In this document: positions 1-10,827 of the stretch, one piece after another | How the letters are laid out: every line of letters begins with the position of its first letter | How positions within the stretch are numbered: position 1 is the stretch's first letter | Source: Monosporascus cannonballus | Taxonomy: Eukaryota; Ascomycota; Sordariomycetes; Xylariales | Length of the DNA stretch: 64,000 nucleotides | Direction: 5' to 3' | NCBI GenBank assembly: GCA_004154925.1 | Contig: QJNS01000016.1 | Coordinates: forward strand, 372,001 to 436,000 | Made by a program: the position numbers and the translations under genes | Notes under the pieces: model-generated | The model's input: only the letters and a program-made list of their open reading frames with translations | Told to the model about the DNA's origin: nothing | Databases searched by the model: none

Positions 1-651
1 GCGCCGCCGGTACGCGCATCTATGTGCAGGAGGGCATCTACGACAAGTTTATCGAGGCCTTCCGACAGAGGCTTGCGGCTAGTTCGAAGCCCGGAGCAGA
101 GGGCGCCGGCAAGACCCCAGTAATCAGCAAGGTGCAGCATGAGAAGATCATGGCGTATATCGAATCCGGCACGAAAGAGGGCGCCACCTTGCTCGGCGGC
201 GGAAACAAAATCGGCGATAAGGGCTATTTTGTCGAGGAGACGGCATTCGTAGACGTTAAACCGGACGCGAAGATCATGAAGGAGGAGATCTTTGGGCCAG
301 TCGCAGTAAGTCACACCCCTCCGCTCTCTCGAAACCCTAACGATCTACTCTAACCCCTCTGTCCAGTCCATCGCCAACTTCAAAACCGAGGACGAGGTCA
401 TCGCGGCTGCGAACGATTCAGCCTACGGACTGAATGCGGCTATCTTCTCGAGCAACCCCGACCGTATAAGCAAGGTTTCCGATGCGTTGGAAGTGGGCAC
501 GGTCACTGTGAACTGCTGGGGCGCGCTGAACATGAACACCCCCTTTGGCGGCGTGAAGGAGAGCGGCTTTGGGCGTGACATGGGCGAAGAAGCCCTGGAT
601 GGCTGGACGCAGGTCAAGACGGTCAAGCAGCTGAGCCTGCCTACTGCATGA
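1..651 (+). CDS. Aldehyde dehydrogenase, C-terminal part (5' truncated by window edge)
   Basis: NAD(P)-dependent aldehyde dehydrogenase, which oxidises aldehydes to carboxylic acids. Only the last ~196 residues lie in the window. Exons are 3-305 and 367-651, with a 61-bp GTAAGT...CAG intron (306-366) in phase 0. The first full codons read AAGTRIYVQ, the stretch directly after the catalytic cysteine in this family, so bases 1-2 (gc) probably end the catalytic Cys codon (inference). The conserved EEIFGPV motif ends exon 1. NCWGALNMNTPFGGVKESGFGRDMG, typical of fungal ALDHs, is near the C-terminus, and the protein ends at a TGA at 649-651. The substrate cannot be told from this fragment. Family assignment is firm. 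Confidence 0.93.
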
Positions 652-1300
652 CGCCAAGTCGAATAGGATAGAAAATCAAGGATGTTGATTTAGGATGCTC
701 TAATTGCTTTGATTGAGCCCATGCGAACTCTCTCGTAGAAAAGTGTCCATTGCGTAGAAACCCCACTGTTCCGTCTCATCGTAGAGGAACATCGGACAAG
801 ACATCAGTGAACAACCGCCAAGTGTTACGGTCGGGCGAAATAGCTGTGAAGACGGAAGAGATTGGGGTATGAGGGATCTGATATTGTAGTTGACTATTGC
901 CCCTTTTGAAAATGCCAGCTGGATGGCGTAAAGAATGTGGACTTGCTGGTTTTCGCCAGGCATCTGGGCGTTTGTTGTGTTTAGCATATAGAACTGTGTA
1001 TAAATAAATAGTCATTATACACAAGTTCGGTAACCAGGTAGCAATTACGATCGCCGGCAGTACATAGGTACCTACCTACGGTATAAAGTGGATCTCACCG
1101 GGTAAAGCAAAAGACCGAACATCCGATCAATTTTCTCGCTACGGAAGCGGCATCGAACCCTGTCCTGCCCTGAGCCCCATCCTCAAGCGCTCTCCCTAAC
1201 CCATGTCAGTTGAATTACCTCTAGCGAGAGATAATTACGCGGAAGATGGCCAATTGAGTTTCTACCGAAACCCCATTGGGCGACATGAGCTTCTGTCAGT
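652..1300. other. Intergenic: ALDH 3' region and COX10 upstream region
   Basis: No coding sequence recognised. Holds the 3' flank of the aldehyde dehydrogenase and the promoter side of COX10. A TATA-like TATAAA is at 1082-1087, about 215 bp before the COX10 start; its function is untested. Confidence 0.5.
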
Positions 1301-1403
1301 ATGAGCATACGGTTTTCCGGATATATCTTCCGCCTCTGCACCCGCGATAGTAGTGTCTGTTTACGTTGTGCCCTTCACCAGGTAAACCGGGGGAAGTTAG
1401 CCG

Positions 1404-1434
<31 letters not shown>

Positions 1435-3019
1435 GCGGCCATTTACTCAGACCTCTTCGCCTCGAGATGTCACGGTAGCGAGGTTGCCCCGTCTCAAGAC
1501 GGGCTATTTCCTGTCCAATGGCTTCTTGCCGCCGTTGCAGGATACCCGTGGTAGGAGATCGACGACGTCGACTACGGCCGAGGGTGGCAGTAATGAGGCA
1601 AGCGATAGAACAGCGCGAACGCCGACGTCTACGACCGCTTCCCACATAAATCAAGATCTACCGCATAGGCGACGCCAAGCTACAAAGCGCAATGCCATGT
1701 CCAATCCGCCCGCGCCCGCGTCCGCGCCCTCGCCGTCGTCGTCGGGTTCGGGAGCAGCGGCGGCTAGCGACGTCCCAATGCCTCAAGATGCTTCGTCTAT
1801 TCTCACCACGGCATCTACGAAACATCCAGCCGACTCCCTCCGGCGACAACTCTCGCTCTTCCTTTCCCTATCGAAACCACGCCTCACGGTCCTGGTGGTA
1901 CTTACCGCTATGGCGCCGTACGCCTTATACCCAGTACCCGCCTTCCTCTCGCCCTCGATCGGTCTCGACACGCCCTCTCTATCGCCTTTAACACTCACCT
2001 TCCTCACGACCGGCACCGCGTTCTGTTCCGCAAGCGCCAACGCCCTGAACATGCTCTACGAGCCCGCTTGGGACGCCATGATGTCACGGACTCGCAACCG
2101 CCCTCTCGTGCGGGGGCTGCTCTCGGAACGCAAGGCCCTCGCCTTCGCCATCGTGGCGGCCTTCGTCGGCGTCGGCGCGCTCTACTTCGGCGTGAACCCG
2201 ACGGTGGCCTTCCTTGGCGCGGCGAACATAGCGCTCTACGCGGGCGTCTACACGCCCCTGAAGCGCGTCTCATGGCTCAACACCTGGGCCGGGGCCCTCG
2301 TCGGCGGGATACCGCCACTGATGGGCTGGGCGGCGGCGGCCGGCGAGTCGGCCACGGGCGACGGCTCCTTCCGCGAGCTGCTCTTCACGCGCGACGCCGC
2401 CGGCGGCTGGCTGTTCGCGGCGCTGCTCTTCGCCTGGCAGTTCCCACACTTCATGGCGCTGTCCTGGACCATCCGCGACGAGTACCGGCGCGCGGGCCAC
2501 CGCATGCTCTGCTGGATGGACCCCGCCCGCAACGCGCGCGTCGCGCTGCGGTACTCGCTCGCCTTCGTCCCCATCTGCGCCGGGCTCTGCGCCGCCGGCG
2601 TCACCGACTGGAGCTTCGCGGTCACGAGCCTCCCTGTCAACCTGTGGCTCGTGCGCGAGGCAGTGAGGTTCTGGCGGCAGCAGGGCCATGGCGGCACGGC
2701 GCGCGGCCTGTTCTGGGCCTCCGTCTGGCACCTCCCCGTCGTCATGGTGCTCGCGCTCGCCCAGAAGAGAGGCATGTGGGGCCGCGTGTGGAGGAGCGTC
2801 GTCGGGGACGGGGACGGGGATGGGGACGAGGATGGGGACGAGTGGATCGACGATGAAGGGGACGATCTACCTGACGACGAAATCGAACAGGGGCCAGGGG
2901 CGGCAGCAGTAGCAGCAGCAGTCGTCGCTAATCGCGCTGGCTCCGCGAGGATTATTCCCGACGGCGTGGGGGTGACTACTGCGCCGCCTCCTGTTGTTGG
3001 GGGCAGCAGCAAGAAGTGA
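1301..3019 (+). CDS. COX10: Protoheme IX farnesyltransferase, mitochondrial (COX10)
   Basis: Adds a farnesyl group to protoheme to make heme O, the first step to heme A for cytochrome c oxidase; acts in the inner mitochondrial membrane. Single-exon frame of 572 aa. Residues 1-180 form a basic, Ser/Pro/Ala-rich N-terminal extension that fits a mitochondrial presequence and contains a run of 11 glycines (from ~35). The UbiA prenyltransferase domain spans ~185-495. It has NALNMLYEPAWDAMMSRT at 247-264, with the Asn/Asp residues that bind Mg-diphosphate, followed by NRPLVRG, the loop YTPLKR and several hydrophobic helices. The C-terminus carries an acidic Gly-Asp tract (GDGDGDGDEDGDE) and an Ala-rich tail. 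The first ATG (1301) is accepted because the N-terminus is basic and Arg-rich; an unseen 5' exon is possible. Confidence 0.95.
1406..1437. repeat. GGC trinucleotide repeat inside COX10
   Basis: Near-perfect (GGC)n microsatellite encoding the 11-glycine run in the COX10 N-terminal extension. Such repeats vary in length between strains; this one lies upstream of the catalytic domain. Confidence 0.85.
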
Positions 3020-5036
3020 TTGCGCCCTTGGATGGTTGGGTTGGCCGAACGTAAGGCTGACTGGACGGCGGGGGCCGCTGCGGGCCGGCCCCTCACACCA
3101 CCATGCTGCGTAATGCAAGGCACTTTTGTATTCTGTAACGGGAAATGGAGTTGAATGAAGGGGCGCACGCCGCGTATAAACTGCAACTGCAGCCTAGCAT
3201 ATCTGCATCGACATCCCGTTAAAGAAGTCAAGAATAAAAATAAAAATGGTGAAACCACAGATGGGAAATTTGAAGTTGTGTGACATAGAGTATATTTGTG
3301 TCTGCTGTGCCCACTCAATGTAACTCCGCTATGTTTGATGTAGATTGTTCGAGCTGGGAAACAGCATCGTAGACAAAGTCGCCTTCTTTCCCACCCTTAT
3401 TTTAGCCCTACGTATGCACACGTGTCGACCTGGCTCGGTAACGCTAGCTGATTGGCGGGTGCCCCCGTCGGAACAGAAACTATGAGTTACTCAATGTAGG
3501 TAACTGGAGGGGATCATGGACGGACCGATGACACGCGCGTCTAACGGGCGAAGGCAATGCAGTAGGGACGCTAGAATAGCAACGGACGGTATATACTCCG
3601 TCGTTCGAAATGGATTATATCGCGATCTCAAATACAGATAGGTAGGGCAGGCAGGCAGCCGATGGGACATGCAGGAAGAATAAGGAAATGGGGAGTGGGA
3701 ATGGGGAGTGGGAATGGGGAAAGGGGGAAGCTCGTCGCTACCTGGCCGGCTGTTAGAGCGGCGGGGCCCCGCGTTGATGGGGACGGGGACGAGCGTAGAA
3801 CTGCTGCACACGCTGCGTGGGGATCGATCGATTGATTGGCGATGAAGGGGGGGTCCGCAACTACTACTCTTCAACTTAAGCTGTTTGCCTGCCCGTGAGT
3901 AGCTCTGCAAGATAACCCCCCCCCCCCGGGGGGGGCCAAGCGCGATGGGCTACATAGCCCTGTGATATTCAGGGGTAGTTGGGATGGGCCGGGGCGAACG
4001 GCTATGCTACGGGGTTCTGGTCTGTACTGTAATATCGGATGCGGGTTGGTCGTTGTTGCGTGCTCGGTAGGTAGCTATGAGAAGAGGTGATGAGAGATAG
4101 GGCGGGGTTGGTTGGCAAAATTGGAGGGTCGGTCGGTCTGGCGTCACGGCCAACGCGCATGCGAGCATCTATCTTCCTACTGCTGGGTGGGTTAGGATGT
4201 ATCCGTTAGACAGGGGGCCTTGATGTTGTACCCATTTCAAAGGGGATCCCATCTTGATTTAGGAGTAGAGCTACATCAGTATCTACCGCACTTCAAGGAA
4301 AGTAAAAGACTGGGGTTAAGATGCGCTACTATGCTCCCATTGGTGTTCTTCTCATGCTCCTTGTCCCTCTACCTGTCTGTGGTATCTATATGATGATGGA
4401 AATAAAGGGAGTCGTGCTCGCTAGTGTACAGTAGGACCATGGTATCCTTCCGCGTCATGACCATTACAGATCAAGATAAACAAGTAGTAGAAAAGAGCTG
4501 AAATGACCGTCCATGGCTCATTAGCAGGCCCGCCTGACAGCAATGCCGAACCCATATAAGTGCGATGTGGTATATAGAGAGAGAGCAGCCAAAGGAATGT
4601 AGCTCGCAAGTGGAGGAAAAGAAAGAGTCTAAAGCAAACGCAGAGAATGTCCCATGCCATCTTTTCTCCGTTCTTTCTCCGTTCTCGCTTGAGTACCTGA
4701 TTTTCCTTTGCCGGTATTCCCTCCGCAAATGTTCGTGACTGCTCGCTGGCAGGAAGAAACCCCAATTTGCCTCCCTTTCTTTGGCAACCCAGTATTATCC
4801 CAAAGTCCTACGCCGCCCTAGGGACTTAACCCACCCAATATGTACACCTTAAACGCCTATAGTCCCAATATATAAACATACAGAAACTGAGGAAAAGGGG
4901 GGGAATAACGCAAGAAATGCACATGCCGTCGTGGTTCGTCGTAAGGAATGTGGAAGGGTCTCTAGCCCTAGTAGCCTTTTTTTGAGAAGGCGGAAGAGAA
5001 AAACGGTAAAGGATAACATGAATGCCCCGCTGCGCC
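3020..5036. other. Intergenic, COX10 to Myb-like gene (both 3' ends)
   Basis: No gene recognised; the two flanking genes converge here. Contains a 13-bp purine tandem repeat, about 2.5 copies (3688-3720), and a C12/G8 palindrome (3916-3935). Small open frames on the reverse strand (e.g. 3491-3910 and 4421-4765) show no family signature and are probably chance. Confidence 0.5.
3916..3935. repeat. C12-G8 homopolymer palindrome
   Basis: Twelve C followed directly by eight G. The sequence is self-complementary and could form a hairpin, and each arm is G-quadruplex/i-motif prone. Length may be affected by sequencing error. Confidence 0.8.
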
Positions 5037-6179
5037 TCAGATGCTAGGCCCACCGCGGTGGGCCGGTCTATTAATGATGGCCTCGATGCCCATATCGACG
5101 CTGGGCAGTCTCTGGCCGTTGCTCATATACGTGGTCTCGTCAGTGGAGTGGTGGTGGGAGTGATGAGCGGGAGCGCCGTAGCCCTGCGCGGCGGCGCTGG
5201 ACGAGTGTGACGAGCTGAACGAGGAGGAGAGGGCGCCGGTGCTGCCGGTAGCGTAGCTCTGTGCGCCGTACGCGTGGTGATGGCTGCTGAGTGCCATCGG
5301 GTAGGCGTTGCCGTAACCGCCAACTGAGTGGGCGCTGCTGGTGCCCGAGTGCGACGACGCGCTCGTCTCGGGGCTGCTATACGATGCGTCGAGCTGGTCA
5401 TCTACTGGTGTCAGACCGATGCCGGAAATCCCGCTGTCGTCGTCATACCCATGCATTGGATGACCAGCCTCTAGGCGCTCGCGGCGGGACGCTGAGCGAG
5501 CCGCTGACTGGAGGTTCTTGAGTCCGTTGTTCATGCACTGCGATGGTATGTGTTAGCCCCTGAGCTGTATATGCGTCTCCTTCTCCGCAAACACAAGAGC
5601 CGGGGGAAAAGAACTTACCATGGACTCTACCACGTTCCATTTCTCTCCCGTCCGTGCGGCCAGTGGTTGCCAGATCTCTTTGCGCATGCCCATATACTCC
5701 TTGGCCATCCGCTCCAGCTTCCTCTGGTCCCAATCATCGGCGCCCTTGCGCTCCATCAACCGCTCATGGCGCTTGCGACAGGCATTGGGAGTCTTGTTTG
5801 GGAAATAGTTGCTCTGGATCTGGGCCCAGTTGAGTCCTTGCTGGCGGGCCTGGAGGAGATTTTGGTCGTCCTGAGGCGTCCATGCCCCGGAAGATGCTCG
5901 GCTGGGCATCGGCGGCTGGGTCACTACCGCGGGCGGGTATGGGTCATAGGCCTGGGCCTGCATGGAAGTCTGGGCCGAGGCAGAAGAGGGCACTGTGGGG
6001 TAGTAACCGGTATTCAGCGGAAGCTGCTGCCTCGAGCTATAGATCGGCATGGGAGCCGACGGAGCGAGAGAGACCGGCATGGTGTTGGGGTACTGGTTCT
6101 GGTTCGAGCTCGAGGACCTCGTGTGTTTCGGCATATTCATGGGTAAGAGAGGATAAGTATACAGCGAGGGTATTGACAA
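5037..6179 (-). CDS. Myb/SANT-like DNA-binding protein
   Basis: Putative transcription regulator of a fungal-specific Myb-like family. Exons on the reverse strand are 6179-5619 and 5537-5037, with an 81-bp GTAAGT...CAG intron (5538-5618); 353 aa. One SANT/Myb repeat lies at ~99-143: W-T-P-Q-D-D, then GLNWAQI, FPNKTPNACRKRHERLMERK. A second conserved block follows (DWDQRKLERMAKEYM...WQPLAARTGEKWNVVE) and continues across the intron into CMNNGLKNLQSAARSASRRER. The rest is Ser/His/Tyr/Ala-rich low complexity, ending in LPSVDMGIEAIINRP. The start may instead be an internal Met (residue 14 or 16, MNMPKHT). Target genes unknown. Confidence 0.88.
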
Positions 6180-6194
6180 CGTAAGCGTTCAGGA

Positions 6195-6223
6195 GGGGGG
6201 GGGGGTCGCCGTCNNNNNNNNNN

Positions 6224-6277
<54 letters not shown>
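6195..6277. repeat. G11 run, assembly gap (N10) and C54 homopolymer
   Basis: G11 (6195-6205), ten N (6214-6223), then 54 consecutive C (6224-6277). The gap and homopolymer lie just upstream (5') of the Myb-like gene, in its presumed 5' UTR/promoter. The N block shows that the assembly could not resolve this stretch, so the true length is unknown. Confidence 0.95.
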
Positions 6278-6278
<1 letters not shown>

Positions 6279-9200
6279 TCCAAGATGGAGGCGATTAGTA
6301 TTAGCGTTACGCGGATTGTTCCAAGACAGCCAGACTATACACGGTTCGGACTCGCCGGGAGTTGCTACCAGGATATAGTTCAAGTAGGGCAAGATTGCTT
6401 CGACTCGTATCAAACGAATGGTGGTGAAACGAACGGGGGTCCTGAGCAAGACAGCTAAGGAGAACAAAAAGCTGAGGAGACAGGAAAGATGAAGACGGAA
6501 AAGAAACAGGCGTTTGAGAATAGAGCAAGAGGATCCGAGAAAGGAAAGGTAATTTCCCAAGCCAGGTCGCGATGTGGACGCGACTACTTATAATATCCAA
6601 GGGACTCGACGACGTCGAAGCCGAGGCGAACGTTGGCCCGCTCGTGGATGCGCGGGACCCAGAATTCAGGATCTGAAACGGAACTATCATTGCTCGCGGG
6701 GAGCTCTTAGAGCGCGGGTCTCGAGGGACTGATAGTTGGGGGTGAAATGCAAGCAACGGAGATGAAACCTGCGTCGTGTATCTGAAAGAGCGAATCGACG
6801 GTTCATGGGCCGTTGATATTGGCTGACGGGCCTCGGAATGGCGTCTGTCTGAAGATGGGCGGCTAGAAAAGTGGCCTAGTGTGGAGGGCGGCTAAGTCCT
6901 CCGGTGGGAATCAAGCATGTGGAACGCATACAGATAGACGAGGATGACTATAACGAGCGGGCCGGGAAGATGGGCCCCAAAATAGCAGAAGCGGGCTTGC
7001 ATCAGTAGCCGCCAGCCTTATATGGAAAGGCATGCACGGGTATCTTATCCGTAATATGCGCGCGCGCGCGCGCAAATACTCCACACGCACAAAAGATGTT
7101 AGATAAGAATGATGAGCCGAGACCCAGAGCGAGTTGAGTCGGTTCTTTCCGTTAACCGTAGCCGGACTTGACGTTCCACATCTAGGGTTGGCTGGCATTT
7201 TTCAGCATGGACAGTCAAGAAGGATCATTAGCATTGTAACGCTACGGCGCGATAGAGTAGCACGCTCATGATAAGAATTGAATAAAAGAGAAGCTGGAGC
7301 AATCGGGTAAGAAGCACGCGGGATGAATCGCATGAGATGGACCCCTCGGCAACGCGAAGGCTCGACTTCGAGCAGCAGCAGAAGACTGGTAGATAGTTGC
7401 TATGGGTTGTCTATAGTTGTCAACACCAAGAGATACTCAGTTTGATGGAGAAAAGGACATGGCATGATCGACCACCAGGCAGGCGCCCGGTACCTTGCAG
7501 CTATTCGGAGCATTGCACCGCGGCGCACCGGTTTTGGATGATCCGGATGCAGCATCTCGCATCGCCCCCAAAAGGGACAGTAGCATTGCCTTTCAAATGC
7601 TCTGGCAGCAACGCATCTCCGAGCTCCCCATTTGGGTCTTGTAGCACTTCCTCATGGAAATTACCGATGGGCTAGATACGCTCTCTCCTTGTAAAACCAG
7701 TTGTTATTTGCAAACAAATCAACCCGGAGAGCCAACATGAACAATGTCGGCGTCTATCAAGGAGTTTGAAACGAGAATAAGTGTTGTCGGGATAAAAATG
7801 GTGGTGCCAGATTGGTTGGAAATTGCTGGAGAAGTCCAAATTTGGATGGAGGACCTTGGAACTTGACGCACACGCACCCGACTTGGAAGAAAAGAGGGTA
7901 CCGGTTTACCTCAATATAGCGCTAAGCCCCAGCCGCGCGTCTACGGACCGGGCTATACAATATAGGGCTAATTACTGTCTGCACACTGTACAACATACAG
8001 TGCCAATAGCCTCTATGACCGCCTGAGGTAGGTCTCAGATCGCTACTCATTAAACAAGGGTATTTCCAGTTAGTTTCTCCACTCAGCCCAATATTTCCCC
8101 TTCCTAACGTATAAAAGTTAGATGTAGAAGCCCGTGGAATTTGTGTGGGAAAATACATCAACAATTTATTACCACTCCAACAACGCAATGGCAGCGTTTA
8201 AGTCATTAGAAGCTAAGCGAAAAAGCATTATATTGGGGTTATTAGTTGCGTAGAAATAGTCCTGAAGATTTAGTGTGCGATTATCGTTATTATAATGCTA
8301 TCGAATAATACAGTGTTATGACAGCGTCGGAAACAGCGGAAGAATTAACGATGTTATTTCGCATGCAGAGTGTATGGGAATTGACATTTTAGCCAATTCC
8401 AGTACTTCGTGCGCCCCTACATACCCAGTGCACTCTGTAATCTGCCGTATCCTGTTCATTATGGTGGGCACTTCTCCCTTTTGCTATTGGTCGGGCGTCT
8501 ACTGCCGGATCCCTTTTCCAAAGCCGTTACCCTGGATGGATTTCTTTACAGATACTTGGCATGGCAACCAGCTAGCGTCTGCACTTCCACAACCTGAGCC
8601 CCCATGTCACATTGCTCGCTAAGCTGACACAAATCCGATTGTCGCATTGAGATGCAATGACACCGGGAACTTTGATCTTCAGCTGACTCCCAAAGTTGCG
8701 AGGCCTTTTCCCGGTTGTGGTACGACTGCTGACTGTTTCCCGGTTGTGATACGAATGCTGACTATTTCCCAGTTGCTCTCTATCTATGACTCGGGGGGGG
8801 CCGAACCGTCTGAACCCGTGATATCTAGCGACAGACACTCGCGTGCTTACCACCCCATGCACCATACCATGTCCCGTCCAGGTATGGAGGGCGACGGTTT
8901 CTGCGGCCAGCACAAACGTTGGTATAGGCAGTATGTCCTATGCATTTTCATGTTTCAAAAGAGCATGGCTGCTCGCTTGCAGACGACCATGATCTCGGCT
9001 GTTGGTAGCAGACGTTGCTGGAGGTCAATGGGTCTTCCTCGTCGATCCCTATCGTCCGCCTCTTCAGAAAAGCGAGCCCAGGTTGTTCGGTCGCCATTGG
9101 CCCTCCGGCCTCGGCCGCTGAGACGCCGGATCCCTTCCGAACCATCGCCATCCGGGAAGCGCCTCATCCTTGCGCAATTTGTTTATCGTCACTCTACCGT

Positions 9201-10827
9201 AGGGACATCCAGACTTTACTCAAAAGAGCACCGTGACATTCGTTGGACTCAGTATAGCCCAAAATAAATTCTCCCAATCTCCCTATTGCAAACCAGGAGG
9301 ATAACGCGGGATGGAGTCACCTCCTGCAGCATGCGATCACGCTAACTCTAGCCGGCCTACCCCTGAAATCTTATTGTTTTCGACCAGTCTGCTCAGCTGC
9401 TTGGTTTTGATAGGGGTCGCAAGGTGACGCTGGGGATTCCTTCAATCTTCTCTTTGTCGCTTGGATTAGTATCTTGTCTGTACTAGTCGTCGGCCTTGTG
9501 GGACCTAAACGACTCCCGTTAAATTTGAGCCACGAGACGGTCACCCCGGAGAACCGTCCGAGCTTTATCGCGAATACGTCTCCCTCAGCTCGTGGCAGAC
9601 TGTGACAGCTCGTAGCTCACCCAGTTTGCAGTAGACGCTGCGACTATCGTGACAAGTTCTGCCTAACCAGTCCGCCTGATAGTCACTCAAGAGTCAAAAT
9701 CGGCATGTCAGGGCGGACTGCCGTTCCCTCGGCCAGAAATGGCAGGGAGCCGAACCATGTTTGACAGATCGAGGTGCGACGTTTTCGGAGAAAGGCAGTC
9801 AGTTGAATGAAGCTAATCGACTAGATTCGTCGTCTTCCACACCCAAGATGTTCGTGGGGTCATACTGGAATCTTGGAGCGACAACATTCAAGCGTCCTAA
9901 ACAAGAAAGTACGACCGCTGTCGATCGATTGAGAAACTCAGCACAGAGTTTATTATTCAGGTCTCCTTGCGTCATCCAGGGACATTTAGAGATACCACAG
10001 TGGCATGCTTCCCACGTGCTCTCTCGGTGACATTAATGACCCAGCTGCAAACCCGAGTCAACCCCGGTTTCAACGGACCCTGGTCGCCAGCAACGGAATT
10101 TAGCCTAAATGCACCAGCCACAATATCACGGAGGGCTCCGCGACTTACCTTCCTGCACATACATAGGTTGGCAGGCAGCGCAGATTGGGCGGCTCTTCTA
10201 CTCCGCACGCAAGGGCCACGCCTTTCCCCCACGTCTCCGCATTGCTGCTCATGCCATGCCGGTAGGCGCCGCAAGATCTCCACTGTCAAGACTCGGAATT
10301 GGAACAGCGCCAACGGCTCTACGAGGAGCTTGTGTGATATAAGAAAAGCTCCAGCAGAGAACCACGATTATCTATGCTAATAAGTCTATCTGGAGGGATA
10401 AGTGTCATCCAAGGGTCGAATGAAGCATAGCCTCTTGTGTCGGCCCGATTGTTGACGGTTCCCCAATGCTACCTACCAGCATTTTATCCCAAGCCCTGGT
10501 CAAACGTGCTGACTCTGTGGTGTTGGGGTAACCTTACACCGACGATTCTCATTGCTCCACCGGAATGAGATCCATCCCTCTAAGACGGATCTAGATCAGC
10601 TCTGCAAATGGCATGCCTGCCCGCATAATGCATTCTCGTCTTATATGAGTGAGCTTCACCATGGTGCGTAGTCGGCCATCGCTCCCACCCAGGTGAACTT
10701 CCCTTCTTTTCCTTCGGCGTGGATTAGAGATCAACATCAAAGCGTCCTTTGCCGAACCTTGACCACTAGATTTCCAGGTGGAAGATTCGCTTCAACTCGA
10801 AGTTTCGAACATCAAAGGTCATCCACT
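6278..10827. other. Long gene-poor stretch of ordinary base composition
   Basis: I recognise no gene here. Open frames such as 8647-9267 (+, 206 aa) and 6307-6756 (-) lack family motifs and have Ser/Arg-rich, chance-like composition. Contains a (GC)n microsatellite near 7057-7073, a 29-bp tandem repeat (8706-8776) and a G8 run (8793-8800). The last few hundred bases serve as the sugar transporter's 5' region. It could hold decayed genes or lncRNA; transcript data would decide. Confidence 0.45.
8706..8776. repeat. 29-bp tandem repeat, about 2.4 copies
   Basis: Unit begins TTTCCCGGTTGTG(G/A)TACGA and recurs at 8707, 8736 and 8765 with a few substitutions. No known function; a small minisatellite. 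Confidence 0.75.

Noticed and set aside
2068..2856. 262-codon Arg-rich forward frame inside COX10
   Set aside because: Shifted-frame shadow with extreme Arg/Ala/His content; no family signature.
2248..3318. Long reverse-strand open frame (356 codons) opposite COX10
   Set aside because: Lies over the high-GC COX10 coding strand; Ser/Pro-rich, no domain; the forward frame has full UbiA motifs.
7057..7073. Alternating CG run as Z-DNA or regulatory element
   Set aside because: Simple microsatellite; nothing else supports a function.
8647..9267. 206-codon forward open frame in the gene-poor stretch
   Set aside because: No recognisable motif, Arg/Ser-rich, overlaps a tandem repeat; composition does not differ from its surroundings.
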